From positions 1 to 6,553 of the forward strand of contig CATPAX010000093.1 in assembly GCA_955652215.1 (NCBI GenBank): 6,553 nucleotides of DNA. The letters are read 5' to 3'. The notes under the pieces are model-generated. The model saw only the letters and a list, made by a program, of their open reading frames with translations, had not been told where the DNA came from and searched no databases. This DNA is from an uncultured Solirubrobacteraceae bacterium. Its GTDB lineage: Bacteria; Actinomycetota; Thermoleophilia; Solirubrobacterales; Solirubrobacteraceae. The position numbers and the translations under genes are program-made. Every line of letters starts with the position of its first letter. The first letter of the stretch is position 1. This document shows positions 5,571-6,553 of this stretch, in pieces.

Positions 5571-5584
5571 GGTTTGTGCAAACC
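5571..5584. repeat. 14-bp perfect palindrome GGTTTGTGCAAACC
   Basis: Two 6-bp arms with a TG centre lie alone in an AT-richer intergenic region, 165 bases upstream of the zinc-ribbon/PAS gene. The form is that of a dimeric-regulator operator. I cannot assign it to a known regulator. Confidence 0.35.
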
Positions 5585-5729
5585 TGCGCAGACCAGTGCG
5601 GTTCCGTTTTCGCCCACATTTCGCAATTTACGAGCTATTGGTAGGACAACTCGGCGAATGCATGACCGTGCTCTCGTCCATGTTGAACAATTTCGCCCTT
5701 GCGGCTTCCCTTCGATGAGCTCCACGGGC

Positions 5730-5735
5730 TACGAT
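5730..5735 (+). promoter_or_regulatory. Possible -10 box TACGAT of the zinc-ribbon/PAS gene
   Basis: TACGAT fits TANNNT and would start transcription near 5742, leaving a leader of about 8 bases before the ATG at 5750. No Shine-Dalgarno sequence precedes that ATG, which fits near-leaderless translation. No good -35 is seen. Confidence 0.3.
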
Positions 5736-5749
5736 CCTCGCCTACGCCG

Positions 5750-6553
<804 letters not shown>

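Larger units (their letters stand above)
5409..5749. other. Long AT-richer intergenic region before the zinc-ribbon/PAS gene
   Basis: I find no supportable gene. Open frames exist on both strands but carry no recognisable motif, and the sequence is visibly less GC-rich than its neighbours from about 5440 to 5720. It contains a perfect GC palindrome right after the tRNA (5418-5429), a second palindrome GGTTTGTGCAAACC at 5571-5584, and TACGAT at 5730-5735, a possible -10 box for the next gene. An unrecognised small RNA or a decayed gene is possible. Confidence 0.5.

Noticed and set aside
4825..5619. 264-residue minus-strand frame across tRNA-Ser(GGA)
   Set aside because: It includes the peptide RGGFEPPNEVDPRYAIS, the familiar antisense translation of a tRNA-Ser gene, and also runs antisense through the aminopeptidase. 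It is an artefact.
5473..5725. Small frames on both strands in the gap before the zinc-ribbon/PAS gene
   Set aside because: Neither peptide has a recognisable motif, ribosome binding site or codon bias, and they overlap each other antisense.
5699..5749. TTG start for the zinc-ribbon/PAS protein
   Set aside because: It is a rare start codon without a Shine-Dalgarno sequence and upstream of the TACGAT box. The extra 17 residues carry no feature.
5230..5749. Possible SRP RNA or other conserved structural RNA
   Set aside because: I looked for the conserved GGAAGGAAGCAGC loop of SRP RNA and for C-rich paired loops and found neither.

Overview
The window looks like chromosomal DNA of a high-GC actinobacterium. 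GC-rich third positions, many GTG starts, tRNA genes without encoded CCA, and a start codon sitting directly downstream of a -10 box all fit. The particular mix of genes makes me favour Thermoleophilia (Solirubrobacterales or relatives), but that placement is inference and no 16S or other marker is present.

Layout. (1) Positions 1-1567, left of the 3' end of a tRNA gene, look accessory: the C-terminal part of a Fic-family protein (2-325, +), about 330 bases with no convincing gene, a GNAT acetyltransferase (660-1160, +), then about 400 bases with no gene I can support. (2) 1568-3693 is a minus-strand block: an AlkK/FadD-type acyl-CoA synthetase (2056-3693), a small YqcC/DUF446 protein whose GTG start overlaps the synthetase stop as GTGA (1721-2059), and tRNA-Ser(CGA) (1568-1656) with its own likely promoter. 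(3) An intergenic region of about 320 bases separates the synthetase from a divergent M29 metallo-aminopeptidase (4015-5229, +), followed by tRNA-Ser(GGA) (5319-5408, +). (4) After another gap of about 340 bases comes a 178-residue zinc-ribbon plus PAS protein (5750-6286, +). Its stop codon interlocks with the stop of convergent serS (6283-6553, -, C-terminal part only) in one shared CTAG.

How the parts relate. The serine theme is clear: two tRNA-Ser isoacceptors and seryl-tRNA synthetase lie within 5 kb. The synthetase/YqcC pair should be co-translated and points to medium- or long-chain fatty-acid activation. The aminopeptidase and the zinc-ribbon/PAS protein look like stand-alone genes. 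I do not see a defence system, CRISPR array, insertion sequence or biosynthetic cluster. The best second-look items are the serS-linked zinc-ribbon/PAS protein, the aminopeptidase lacking the usual family tyrosine, the YqcC coupling, and the tRNA-Ser(CGA) boundary.
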